Assembly: GCA_047626155.1 (NCBI GenBank)
Contig: JBLHRR010000124.1
Span: 1 to 16,978 of the forward strand
Direction of reading: 5' to 3'
Length of the DNA stretch: 16,978 bases
Origin: CALGLS01 sp047626155
GTDB lineage: Bacteria > Bacteroidota > Bacteroidia > Chitinophagales > Saprospiraceae
Shown: positions 1 through 6,552 of the stretch, piece by piece
Numbering within the stretch: the first letter of the stretch is position 1
Layout of the letters: each line of letters starts with the position of its first letter
The notes under the pieces: model-generated
Database searches by the model: none
The model's input: the letters and a program-made list of their open reading frames with translations, nothing else
Told to the model about the DNA's origin: nothing
Position numbers and translations under genes: made by a program

Positions 1-76
1 AAAAAATAAAGCTTCTGGAAAATAAAAAGCCAAAAAAAAGACCACGATCGTACTATTCCATAATACTGAAAGAATT

Positions 77-832
77 ATGAAATCATTCCTACCCATCTTC
101 TTCTTCTTCTTCTTCTTCTTCTTCTTCACTACCCTAGGACTCTGGACCGTCGCCTGCACAAACAGTCCCACAAAAAACGAAAACCTCAAAAAAACAGAAA
201 GTACTAAAGCGGAATCTCTTCCAGTCAACGCTCCCAAAGAAAAAGCCCCAACAATACAACCACGCAACAAAATAACAGACCTTCGCGACGGAGAAACCTA
301 CACCACCGTTTTCATCGGCAGACAAGTTTGGCTAGCCGAAAACCTACGCTTCAAGGCCCCCGGTTCCATCCTAAACCCAGAAAACCCATCCAAATATTAC
401 GGCCGTTTCTACGAATTAAAAACGGCACAAACCGCTTGCCCCCAAGGATGGCACCTCCCCTCAGATTCAGAATGGGATGAACTAGAAAGAGCACATGGAA
501 TGCCAGCATCCTTCATCGGCAAAGGAGGATGGCGAGGAGAACATGCTCCCAAAATGAGGTCGACAACGGGCTGGGAGGAAGATGGCAATGGAACCAACAG
601 TTGGGGTTTTAATGTCTTGCCCGCAGGTTATTATTTTACTGAAAAAGTAAGTGAAGAAATGGCAGGAATAGATGGCCTCGGATTTAGCGCCGCCTTCTGG
701 TCCGCTGTGGGAGAAGACGGCAAAGGATTCGCCCGTTTCATGTTCAGCTCCCGAGATTTTGTAAATAAATGGGGGGAAGGACTGGAGGAGGATATGGGGA
801 CGGCTTTGAGCTGTCGTTGTGTGAAAGATTAA
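77..832 (+). CDS. FISUMP (Fib_succ_major) domain lipoprotein
   Basis: A 251-residue surface lipoprotein of unknown biochemical role. Residues 1-26 form a signal peptide whose hydrophobic core is ten consecutive Phe (8-17). The Cys at 27 follows T-V-A, an acceptable but not ideal lipobox. Residues 28-65 are a Lys/Glu/Pro/Thr-rich linker. The rest carries the hallmarks of the Fibrobacter succinogenes major paralogous domain: TDLRDGETYTTVFIG, QVWLAENL, YGRFYEL, CPQGWHLPSDSEWDEL, then Gly/Trp-rich blocks including FWSA and a C-terminal SCRCVKD. Proteins with this domain are common in Bacteroidota and Fibrobacteres as secreted or surface proteins; no enzymatic activity is established. The stop codon overlaps that of the convergent DinB-like gene. 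The first two thirds are noticeably C/A-rich on the coding strand. The family call is firm and the function unknown. Confidence 0.88.
   Translation: MKSFLPIFFFFFFFFFFTTLGLWTVACTNSPTKNENLKKTESTKAESLPVNAPKEKAPTIQPRNKITDLRDGETYTTVFIGRQVWLAENLRFKAPGSILNPENPSKYYGRFYELKTAQTACPQGWHLPSDSEWDELERAHGMPASFIGKGGWRGEHAPKMRSTTGWEEDGNGTNSWGFNVLPAGYYFTEKVSEEMAGIDGLGFSAAFWSAVGEDGKGFARFMFSSRDFVNKWGEGLEEDMGTALSCRCVKD
98..127 (+). repeat. (TTC)10 microsatellite inside the signal peptide
   Basis: Ten perfect TTC units encode Phe 8-17, the hydrophobic core of the FISUMP lipoprotein signal peptide. Gain or loss of a unit keeps the reading frame but changes the length of the hydrophobic core, so slippage could tune export without switching the gene off. 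The repeat itself is seen directly; any variability is inference. Confidence 0.9.
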
Positions 833-1302
833 GAATTCAAAAACCGCTCAATCTGCCGCCGATGCCGCAACACATGCACAATCGCATGCTCCATCAACTG
901 CTCCACATCATACCGCTGCCCCCAACGAACCTTTATCTTTTTATCAGAATCATAAGTCTCCAATTCCAGATTCGGATAATCTTCAAACAACTGAACGTTA
1001 TACTCAAACATTTTTTGCAGCGCCAGTAGGTATAAATCCACAGAAGGAAAAGCCACTTTTGGTTTATAATCCACTTCCTCCCCAAGCCATTTTCGAATCT
1101 CCACCACATAGGTATAACCCGATTGTACGACATGACTTAGGACCGTCTGAATGGAAGCGCAGTCAGGGTCTTTGGTCGCCGGATCGGCAATTGCGCATAG
1201 CCTTTCTGAAGTAATATTTTTAATTACTTGTCGCAATTCTAACAATGATTTTTCGTATTCGTCCAGTAGTGCGCCTGCTGCACCGTTTTTGCGTTGTGTC
1301 AT
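829..1302 (-). CDS. DinB-like (DinB/YfiT superfamily) protein
   Basis: A 157-residue protein with the expected size and layout of DinB/YfiT four-helix-bundle proteins. A candidate metal-binding His triad is visible: His57 in LSHVVQSGY, and His139 and His143 in EHAIVHVLRHRRQIE near the C-terminus, the family's usual arrangement. Members include metal-dependent thiol S-transferases (bacillithiol, mycothiol) and many uncharacterised proteins; substrate cannot be inferred here. The ATG at 1300-1302 is the natural start, with no obvious Shine-Dalgarno site. The gene is convergent with the FISUMP gene; its TAA (829-831) and the other gene's TAA (830-832) overlap and there is no room for a conventional terminator between them. 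It appears monocistronic. Confidence 0.82.
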   Translation of the reverse strand: MTQRKNGAAGALLDEYEKSLLELRQVIKNITSERLCAIADPATKDPDCASIQTVLSHVVQSGYTYVVEIRKWLGEEVDYKPKVAFPSVDLYLLALQKMFEYNVQLFEDYPNLELETYDSDKKIKVRWGQRYDVEQLMEHAIVHVLRHRRQIERFLNS

Positions 1303-1497
1303 GTTATATATTAGAGGTTATTCGGTTTCGGGTCTTCGGTTTCCGGGCGACCGTATCATTCTATTTGGAATAAAGTCTATTTTTTAGCTGTCAATTGTTT
1401 TGAATGAGAACTTACTTAGACTAAGGTAATAACAAAAACTGTTTTTGGCAAAGAATACATTTTCTAGAATTGATTTGTCGAAAGGCCAAGCCCGTAA

Positions 1498-1838
1498 ACT
1501 CTAAGGATATGTCATATCAAAGGAGGAGGAGTCAGCAATGTGATTGGTGCGTTCGGCGCGTTTACTAAACTTCGAAGTTTAGAAAATGCACTAATACAAT
1601 TATCTGCTCAAAGAAAAGTTCTTTTTGAAAACAGGACTCCGTTAGGTTCACACAGGATGTAAAAGCATGGAACTTCTCTACTAACATTGCCATTGGTGCG
1701 GAATTCATCATTGGAAAAACCATCCCAGCGTTTATTCAGATGACCGCTCGTTATCAACTGACTTCCCTGACCGATACTGCTATTGAAGAACGCTTAGTAG
1801 CTATGGGTTTGGAGACAGGGGTGAGATACACATTTTGA
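1498..1838 (+). pseudogene. Decayed C-terminus of a sigma-linked outer-membrane-barrel protein
   Basis: No intact ORF is present, but two frames join into a credible protein end. The frame starting at 1498 reads through KGGGVSNVIGAFGAF and FENRTPLG to about 1647. The frame from 1647 reads FTQDVKAWNFSTNIAIGAEF, then a long strand-rich stretch, and ends GLETGVRYTF followed by TGA at 1836-1838. Inserting one T near 1647 would fuse them. The tail resembles the end of the intact barrel protein at 11446-12933 (GLRTGVSYRF), including spaced matches such as RT, K-x-x-N-x-S and A-x-F upstream. There is no start codon with plausible N-terminal coding, so most of the gene is gone. A perfect palindrome (1565-1582) lies inside the upstream half and may be an insertion, so the residues it encodes may not be original. 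The barrel C-terminus is confident; the extent of the upstream part is less so. Confidence 0.65.
1565..1582. repeat. Perfect 18-bp palindrome
   Basis: CTAAACTTCGAAGTTTAG is identical to its reverse complement. It sits inside the decayed barrel gene. The half-site ACTAAACTT recurs in two other non-coding places in the window (5093-5101 on +, 6746-6754 on -), which suggests a small interspersed motif rather than ancestral coding sequence. Confidence 0.7.
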
Positions 1839-1863
1839 GCTTGAAGTTGTAAAAGAGAAAGAA

Positions 1864-2385
1864 ATGGAGAAAGAGCATGAAAAGCGCTACCTTCGGCGAA
1901 TGAACGGCACTGCTCAAAAACTCATCGAGAAGCTCAGGCTCGAACCCCTAGAAATGGAAGGGGGTTACTTCCGACGTACCTACACTTCCGATGTTCATTT
2001 ACAGCCGCAGGATAGATCGGCCGGCTCTGCTATTTATTTCCTACTTAGCCCGGAAACCCATTCCAAAATCCACCGCCTTCCCATTGACGAAATCTACCAC
2101 TTCTATCTCGGAGACCCTGTTGAATTACTATTGTTAGAAGAAAATGGAAAGGCAGAAACCATCACTTTACACAATGATGTACTAGCTGGGGCCAATCCTC
2201 AATATGTAGTATCTAAAGACATATGGCAAGGGAGTTGTTTAAAGCCAGGAGGTCAGTTTGCGCTTTTGGGAACCACGATGGCTCCTGCCTTTGAGTACGC
2301 AGACTTTAAAACACCAGAAAGTTTGGAATCCCTGTTGGCGAAATATCCGACCTCCTTTCACGAACAAATAAAAAAATTATACTAA
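1864..2385 (+). CDS. Cupin_5 (DUF985) family protein
   Basis: A 173-residue protein matching the single-domain cupin family typified by yeast YML079w. Visible family features are LIEKLRLEPLEMEGGYFRRTY near the N-terminus, SAIYFLL, the cupin strand motif HSKIHRLPIDEIYHFYLGDP with its His/Glu/His cluster, VVSKDIWQGSCLKPGG, and ALLGTTMAPAFEYADF. The fold is a double-stranded beta-barrel with a probable small-molecule or metal site formed by the His/Glu residues; no reaction is established for the family, although a sugar-epimerase-like pocket has been discussed. ATG at 1864 is preceded by a purine-rich AGAGAAAGAA stretch. An alternative start at 1900 (MNGTAQKL) would fit the family N-terminus more tightly. 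It follows the barrel pseudogene by 25 bp and is followed by a large hairpin. Confidence 0.86.
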   Translation: MEKEHEKRYLRRMNGTAQKLIEKLRLEPLEMEGGYFRRTYTSDVHLQPQDRSAGSAIYFLLSPETHSKIHRLPIDEIYHFYLGDPVELLLLEENGKAETITLHNDVLAGANPQYVVSKDIWQGSCLKPGGQFALLGTTMAPAFEYADFKTPESLESLLAKYPTSFHEQIKKLY

Positions 2386-2406
2386 TGTATTACAAAAAAA
2401 ATAATT

Positions 2407-2489
2407 TCCCGATTTCTTTGGTGGAAACGATTATATAAATCACTCTCCTTTTGGTCATTTTGATTTACATAATCGTTTCCAAATCGGGA
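2407..2489. repeat. Long imperfect inverted repeat (hairpin, possible terminator)
   Basis: The left arm has TCCCGATTT (2407-2415), a 7-nt interruption (2416-2422) and then a 20-nt segment (2423-2442). The right arm, 2461-2489, is complementary to both parts with one mismatch, giving 28 matched positions out of 29 around an 18-nt loop. It lies 22 bp after the cupin stop codon. It could terminate cupin transcription or be a small mobile palindrome. It also overlaps the first possible TTG codon (2451) of the next reading frame, which argues that translation starts further downstream. Confidence 0.8.
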
Positions 2490-2549
2490 TTTAATTTTTC
2501 GTTGTTATTAAGTTTTTCATTTTCTTTTTCATTTTTAAAAGAGCCTTGT

Positions 2550-3566
2550 TTGCCAATTATTAAAAGTCAGTTTAAACCTAGAAATTTCATTTTCCGAAAT
2601 AGTCATGCAAGTACTATTTATGCTTCCCTATTGCGTGCCTGGATGCCTAGGGTAAAATTTGAACGAGAACGATTGGAACTCTCAGATGGTGATTTCATTG
2701 ATTTGGATTGGTCTAAGAAATCGAATAGGATTACACAAAAAAACGAAATTAAAAAGCTCATCATAACCGTAGCTGGTCTTGAAGGAAAATCCAATAGTCT
2801 CTATTCTCGTGCTGCTATTCGATTTTTTAATAAAAAAGGATGGGATGCCATTGGAATGAATTATCGAGGTTGTTCCGGCGAACCGAATCGACTGTTACGT
2901 GGCTACCACATGGGCGCTAGCGATGATTTGAAAGCTACGGTTGAACACGCCATTCGTACGCATGGTTATAATGAAATTGTATTGTTAGGATATAGTCTTG
3001 GAGGGAATCTCGCACTGAAGTATATTGGCGAAGAAGGGGAGGGTTTAGCCAAAGAAGTCGTATCCTGTGTTACTTTTTCCGTACCAAAAGACATTCAGAA
3101 ATCCGATGAGCGACTCAATAAGTGGTACAATTGGCACTACCTCAAATGGTTCATGTTACCACTAAACATAAAAGCCAACCGAAAGAAAAAACGATACCCC
3201 GAGGCATTGAAAAGCTACAAAGGATTCTTCATGTCCGGTAACTTCGTTTATTTCGATACTCATTTTACAGCTCCTGCCAATGGTTTCAAAACAGTTCAGG
3301 ATTACTGGAAAGCCAGTAGCTGTGACCCCGTGCTGAAGAATATCACAATACCTACTCTTGTAGTTTCTAGCCTCAACGATACCTTTATCTCTGAAAATTG
3401 CTATCCCATAGCAGCTGCAAAACAAAACCTCAATCTCTATTTGGAAATGCCGAAATACGGTGGTCATTGCGGCTACATTAGAAATGCTATTGAAAAAAGT
3501 TGGTGGATGGAAGAACGAGCTTTGGACTTTGTAGAAGAAAACTTTAAATCAGTTTGTGAAAGCTGA
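2550..3566 (+). CDS. YheT-type alpha/beta-fold hydrolase (apparent TTG start)
   Basis: A 338-residue alpha/beta hydrolase of the YheT/ABHD1-3 family, close to the 340 residues of E. coli YheT. Family signatures are PIIKSQF followed by FRNSHASTIYASLLR at the N-terminus, NYRGCSGEPNRLLRGYH, the nucleophile elbow GYSLGGN (Ser149), LVVSSLNDTFI (Asp277) and YGGHCGY (His306), a complete Ser-Asp-His triad. Related proteins act as esterases, but the natural substrate of the bacterial members is not well established. No in-frame ATG precedes residue 32 of this model (ATG at 2643). Starting at TTG 2550 gives the expected family N-terminus, whereas the upstream TTG at 2451 lies in a hairpin loop and would add 33 unusual T-rich, SFSFSF-like residues. 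A start elsewhere, or a hydrophobic N-terminal extension, cannot be excluded. Confidence 0.85.
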   Translation: MPIIKSQFKPRNFIFRNSHASTIYASLLRAWMPRVKFERERLELSDGDFIDLDWSKKSNRITQKNEIKKLIITVAGLEGKSNSLYSRAAIRFFNKKGWDAIGMNYRGCSGEPNRLLRGYHMGASDDLKATVEHAIRTHGYNEIVLLGYSLGGNLALKYIGEEGEGLAKEVVSCVTFSVPKDIQKSDERLNKWYNWHYLKWFMLPLNIKANRKKKRYPEALKSYKGFFMSGNFVYFDTHFTAPANGFKTVQDYWKASSCDPVLKNITIPTLVVSSLNDTFISENCYPIAAAKQNLNLYLEMPKYGGHCGYIRNAIEKSWWMEERALDFVEENFKSVCES

Positions 3567-3698
3567 AGACTTTTTAACCTCAGTCTCAATCAACCGCAAC
3601 CTCTAAAGTACTTAGTTCGCGAGTCGCCTGCGTATTAAGGGAATTGAAGTTGAGCTTTCTTTTGATTTGATTTCCTAACCTCAAGTCAGAAAATCTCC

Positions 3699-3706
3699 TA
3701 CCTTTG
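3699..3706 (+). promoter_or_regulatory. Bacteroidota -7 promoter element of the helicase gene
   Basis: TACCTTTG matches the Bacteroidota primary-sigma -7 consensus TAnnTTTG exactly. It lies 51 bp before the helicase start codon, implying a leader of roughly 45 nt. TTTG tetramers occur upstream near 3661-3669, but their spacing is longer than usual for a -33 element, so only the -7 box is well supported. Confidence 0.55.
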
Positions 3707-3757
3707 CGCTTTGTTCCTTATTTCTAAGAAAAAATTAGCCAAAGCAAGTAGATATCC

Positions 3758-5068
3758 ATGTCAAATCAAGTTAAAAATCAAAAAGCCATTCTTCAGAAGC
3801 TTGGTATCGAGCAGCTCAATCCTATGCAGGAAGCGGCACAGCAAGCGATAAATTCTTCGAACGAAGTTATCCTTTTGTCGCCTACAGGAACGGGTAAAAC
3901 CCTGGCTTTCCTTTTGCCACTTATTGCGAAGTTAGATAGAGAGGAGACGGAAGTTCAATTGCTGATTCTGGTTCCTTCGCGAGAGTTGGCCATACAGATT
4001 GACCAGGTCATTCACGAAATGGGGACCGGTTTTAAAACCAACGCCATTTATGGAGGCCGTTCTTTCTCTAAGGATCGACTGAATCTAAAGCACCGACCAG
4101 CTATACTTGTAGGAACGCCGGGCCGGGTAGCGGATCACATCAGAAAAGGTGTTTTCCCAATAGACAGAATACAAATGCTGGTATTAGATGAGTATGACAA
4201 ATCTCTAGAGATTGGTTTTGAAGAAGAGATGAGTGAAATCATCAGCGCCTTGAGTGGACTTGAGAAGAAGGTGCTGACTTCCGCAACCCAGGAAGTAGAG
4301 ATTCCAGACTTTGTTGGTTTGGAAAATCCAGAAACCCTAAATTTTCTTGGAGATGGTGTTCCAGATTTACATCTAAAAGTAGTACTGTCTCCCACAAAAG
4401 ATAAACTGAATACGCTGGTGGAAATACTTTGTCATCTGGGCAATCAGCCAGGGATCATTTTTCTAAATTACAAAACCAGTATCCAAAGAGTCAGTGATCA
4501 GCTAACCGAAAAAGGAATTCAGCACGGCTGCTTCTATGGAGGCATGGAACAAAAAGACAGAGAGCGTGCGCTTATCAAATTTCGAAATGGCACACATCAG
4601 CTTTTGCTGGCTACCGACCTCGCTGCCCGTGGTATTGACGTTCCTGAAATAAAATTCATTATTCATTATCACCTGCCGCATCGTAGTCAGGAGTTCACTC
4701 ACCGAAATGGTCGTACTGCACGGATGCACAATGATGGTACCGCTTACATTATCCAATGGGACGAGGAAACGTTGCCTGATTTCATTGATGTAACGGAAGT
4801 AGAAGAACTAAACGAAGCTCCATTACCAAGTGGATCGGATTGGAGTACGCTCTTTATCTCCGGTGGTCGTCGCGATAAAATTTCCAAAGGAGATATCGCG
4901 GGGCTGTTCTTTAAACAAGGAGAATTGAAAAAGAACGAATTGGGTATTATTGAATTGAAAGACGATTGTGCTTTTGCTGCGGTGAAAGCTAAGAATGTAA
5001 AAGCTTTGTTGAAGTATGTGGATAATACGAGGTTGAAGAAGAAGAAGGTTCGAGTGACGCTGGTGTAG
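3758..5068 (+). CDS. DbpA-like DEAD-box RNA helicase with motif II DEYD
   Basis: A 436-residue RNA helicase with all core motifs: Q motif with Gln24 (GIEQLNPMQ), Walker A SPTGTGKT (41-48), PSREL (73-77), GTPGR (119-123), motif II DEYD (144-147), SAT (175-177), ATDLAARGID (285-294) and HRNGRTAR (315-322). The C-terminal ~75 residues (FISGGRRDKISKGDIAGLFF through NTRLKKKKVRVTLV) resemble the DbpA RNA-binding domain, which in E. coli DbpA directs the enzyme to 23S rRNA during large-subunit assembly; a similar ribosome-assembly role is inferred. Motif II has Tyr where Ala is usual. Only the third position differs and both Asp residues and Glu are kept, so ATP hydrolysis should be intact. I recall DEFD variants among Bacteroidota relatives, so this may be a clade feature. 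A promoter element lies upstream, and no strong terminator follows. Confidence 0.92.
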   Translation: MSNQVKNQKAILQKLGIEQLNPMQEAAQQAINSSNEVILLSPTGTGKTLAFLLPLIAKLDREETEVQLLILVPSRELAIQIDQVIHEMGTGFKTNAIYGGRSFSKDRLNLKHRPAILVGTPGRVADHIRKGVFPIDRIQMLVLDEYDKSLEIGFEEEMSEIISALSGLEKKVLTSATQEVEIPDFVGLENPETLNFLGDGVPDLHLKVVLSPTKDKLNTLVEILCHLGNQPGIIFLNYKTSIQRVSDQLTEKGIQHGCFYGGMEQKDRERALIKFRNGTHQLLLATDLAARGIDVPEIKFIIHYHLPHRSQEFTHRNGRTARMHNDGTAYIIQWDEETLPDFIDVTEVEELNEAPLPSGSDWSTLFISGGRRDKISKGDIAGLFFKQGELKKNELGIIELKDDCAFAAVKAKNVKALLKYVDNTRLKKKKVRVTLV

Positions 5069-5286
5069 GTTTTTTGTTATAACCTGACGTCTACTAAACT
5101 TGAGTAGGGGCGATTTGCAAAATTTTAAATGATTGGTTTATAAAAGGTTAAAAGGCTAAGTTCTCTTGAATGTTAGCTGGTAGGTCTCAAGTATGTTGCA
5201 AAGTGAGTTCGTTTTTTATTTTCCAGAGAGAACTCAAATATTTGTACGCAGGATTAATGCTTTGTAGATTTATTGTTATTTTCTCC

Positions 5287-5312
5287 GTACTTTTTTCTTG
5301 GCAAAAAAGTAC
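5287..5312. repeat. GTACTTTTTT / AAAAAAGTAC hairpin
   Basis: A perfect 10-bp inverted repeat flanks the 6-nt loop CTTGGC. Its A/T-only stem core and its position 11 bp before the 127-bp palindromic element suggest it belongs to the same composite intergenic repeat; a terminator function is also possible. Confidence 0.65.
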
Positions 5313-5323
5313 CAAAAACCCAA

Positions 5324-5450
5324 GGCTTTATAAAATTGGCCTAAAAACCAGCAGCCATCCCGCTCGCAGTCCAAGGTCGCCTTAAAAGGCTCTGGACTGC
5401 TCTTGAAGCCACACTTTGCTGATTTTCTTAACGGCCAATTTTATAAGGCC
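5324..5450. repeat. 127-bp nested inverted-repeat element (MITE-like)
   Basis: Terminal 18-bp inverted repeats at 5324-5341 and 5433-5450 match at 17 of 18 positions (core ATAAAATTGGCC). Inside lie AAAACCAGCA (5344-5353) against TGCTGATTTT (5417-5426), 9 of 10, then GCAGTCC (5366-5372) against GGACTGC (5394-5400). The central palindrome GCCTTAAAAGGC is at 5379-5390. The whole element can fold as one long imperfect hairpin. It has no coding capacity and no obvious target-site duplication. Its architecture suggests a miniature mobile element or REP-like cruciform. Confidence 0.65.
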
Positions 5451-5600
5451 GAGAACTTAAAGGAATCTTATGTGGTTTTGATTGGCTTTATGGATTTACG
5501 AAGGTGTCCTTTTTTCGTTTTCACGAAAGCTCTGCGGCCTGTGCGTGATTATTCCTCGCCATATTGTCTCCCCGATAATCTTTTCGATAAACAAAAAAAA

Positions 5601-5634
5601 CGCAACGATAAATGAATATCGCTGCGTTTTTTTT
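5601..5634 (-). terminator. Rho-independent terminator of the RskA-like lipoprotein gene
   Basis: CGCAACGATA (5601-5610) pairs with TATCGCTGCG (5617-5626), one mismatch, 6-nt loop. The hairpin is flanked by eight A on the left and eight T on the right, so it can terminate in either direction. On the - strand it lies 26 nt after the lipoprotein stop codon and is followed by eight T, the expected intrinsic-terminator layout. Confidence 0.88.
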
Positions 5635-5652
5635 ATTATTATAACAAAACAA

Positions 5653-6552
5653 TTACTTAATAGTAACAGAGCCCGTTGGGTTAGTTGCAGTAGCATTGTT
5701 ATCCATTGCGTATGGAGTGTGATCTATAGCAGCAGCAGGAATCATTCCTACTAAAGGCTTCAATACGAAAGGATCAGCAGAGTTATCTGGAGAAGGCTCA
5801 ATAGAAATAACTGCAGTCATTCCCGCTAAATCAACAGGGAAAGTGAAACCAGTAGGTGCATTTAAAAGGAAATCTTCACCAGGGTAACCAGGTGTAGCTT
5901 CAGTACCACTAAAAAGAGCTGAAGCATCAACACCAGCAGCAGTAGTGAACGTACCAGTAGAAACAGGTGTACCGTCAATAACAGCCCAACCTTCATAGTT
6001 CCAACCAGCAGGCAAAGGCGCTAATTCCAAAGAAGCAGCAGCCGTTCCAGAAGAGTTATCTAAGAACCAAAGTCCGCTATTTTCGTTTGTATCCGCTCCG
6101 TCACTTGGAGTAGCCAAGATGTACTTACCAGCAGCAGTAGCGAAGTCGTTACCCAAAGCAGCAGCGTGAGCTACAGTTAAAATACCAGTTTTAGCATTGA
6201 TTGCACCACCAAGGATTTTTGTATCAGCAGGAGCAGGATCAGCATCCGGGCTAGGCTCGATAGACACGATGAAAGCAGTAGCAAGATCTGCGTTAGCAGT
6301 ACTAACTTGGAAATCGTTAGAAGTCAAAACACCAACGCCATCTACTGTGAAAGTACCAGTAGATACAGGGTCACCATTAACCATGATCCAACCTTCATAA
6401 GCATAATCAGCCCCAAGATTTTGAAGACCAGTGATGTCTAATGTCAAATCGGTAGTGTCTGTAGCATCTATAGAATCATCGTCACTACCACAAGAAGTAA
6501 AAACAAAAACGGTAGCCAATGCGGCAAGGAAGAAGAAATTTAAATTTTTCAT
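5653..6552 (-). CDS. Lipoprotein with two RskA-C-terminal-like repeats
   Basis: A 299-residue predicted lipoprotein: signal peptide 1-20, lipobox FTSC with Cys21, then an acidic GSDDDS tether. The mature part has two related halves. YEGWIMVNGDPVSTGTF (52-68) with VSIEPSPD (96-103) is mirrored by YEGWAVIDGTPVSTGTF (186-202) with ISIEPSPD (249-256), each followed by a Leu/Gly-rich closing segment. The order Tyr-x-x-Trp, PVSTGTF, then EP-x-P resembles the C-terminal domain of anti-sigma-K factors (RskA), but here it is duplicated and exported, with no transmembrane helix or zinc-finger part. Role unknown: an extracytoplasmic structural or sensory lipoprotein is the most that can be said. The gene stands alone, ends in a strong terminator, and has an AT-rich leader typical of highly expressed Bacteroidota genes. 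Confidence 0.8.
   Translation of the reverse strand: MKNLNFFFLAALATVFVFTSCGSDDDSIDATDTTDLTLDITGLQNLGADYAYEGWIMVNGDPVSTGTFTVDGVGVLTSNDFQVSTANADLATAFIVSIEPSPDADPAPADTKILGGAINAKTGILTVAHAAALGNDFATAAGKYILATPSDGADTNENSGLWFLDNSSGTAAASLELAPLPAGWNYEGWAVIDGTPVSTGTFTTAAGVDASALFSGTEATPGYPGEDFLLNAPTGFTFPVDLAGMTAVISIEPSPDNSADPFVLKPLVGMIPAAAIDHTPYAMDNNATATNPTGSVTIK

Larger units (their letters stand above)
5069..5652. other. Gene-free stretch with hairpin repeats
   Basis: About 580 bp between the helicase and the - strand lipoprotein. Short open frames here (for example 5170-5385, 5403-5615) show no domain or coding character and run across palindromes. Contents: a small CTACT/AGTAG hairpin at 5091-5107, a GTACTTTTTT hairpin at 5287-5312, a 127-bp nested hairpin element at 5324-5450, a further T-rich segment around 5507-5530, and the lipoprotein terminator at 5601-5634. 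The combination resembles the repeat-filled spacers common between genes in Bacteroidota. Confidence 0.6.

Noticed and set aside
769..1387. Frames on + opposite the DinB-like gene (769-1029, 1151-1387)
   Set aside because: They lie antisense to a well-supported gene and have low-complexity, non-protein-like composition.
1498..1560. Patatin-like reading of KGGGVSNVIGAFGAF in the pseudogene
   Set aside because: GGG followed by small residues recalls the patatin oxyanion loop, but no nucleophile or Asp block follows and the downstream sequence is a barrel end.
5066..5085. AGGTT…AACCT hairpin as a helicase terminator
   Set aside because: Only a 5-bp stem overlapping the stop codon with no T run after it.
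5170..5754. Several short + frames (5170-5385, 5403-5615, 5482-5754)
   Set aside because: They overlap palindromic repeats and the end of the lipoprotein gene, show no domain or signal-peptide logic, and look like chance frames.
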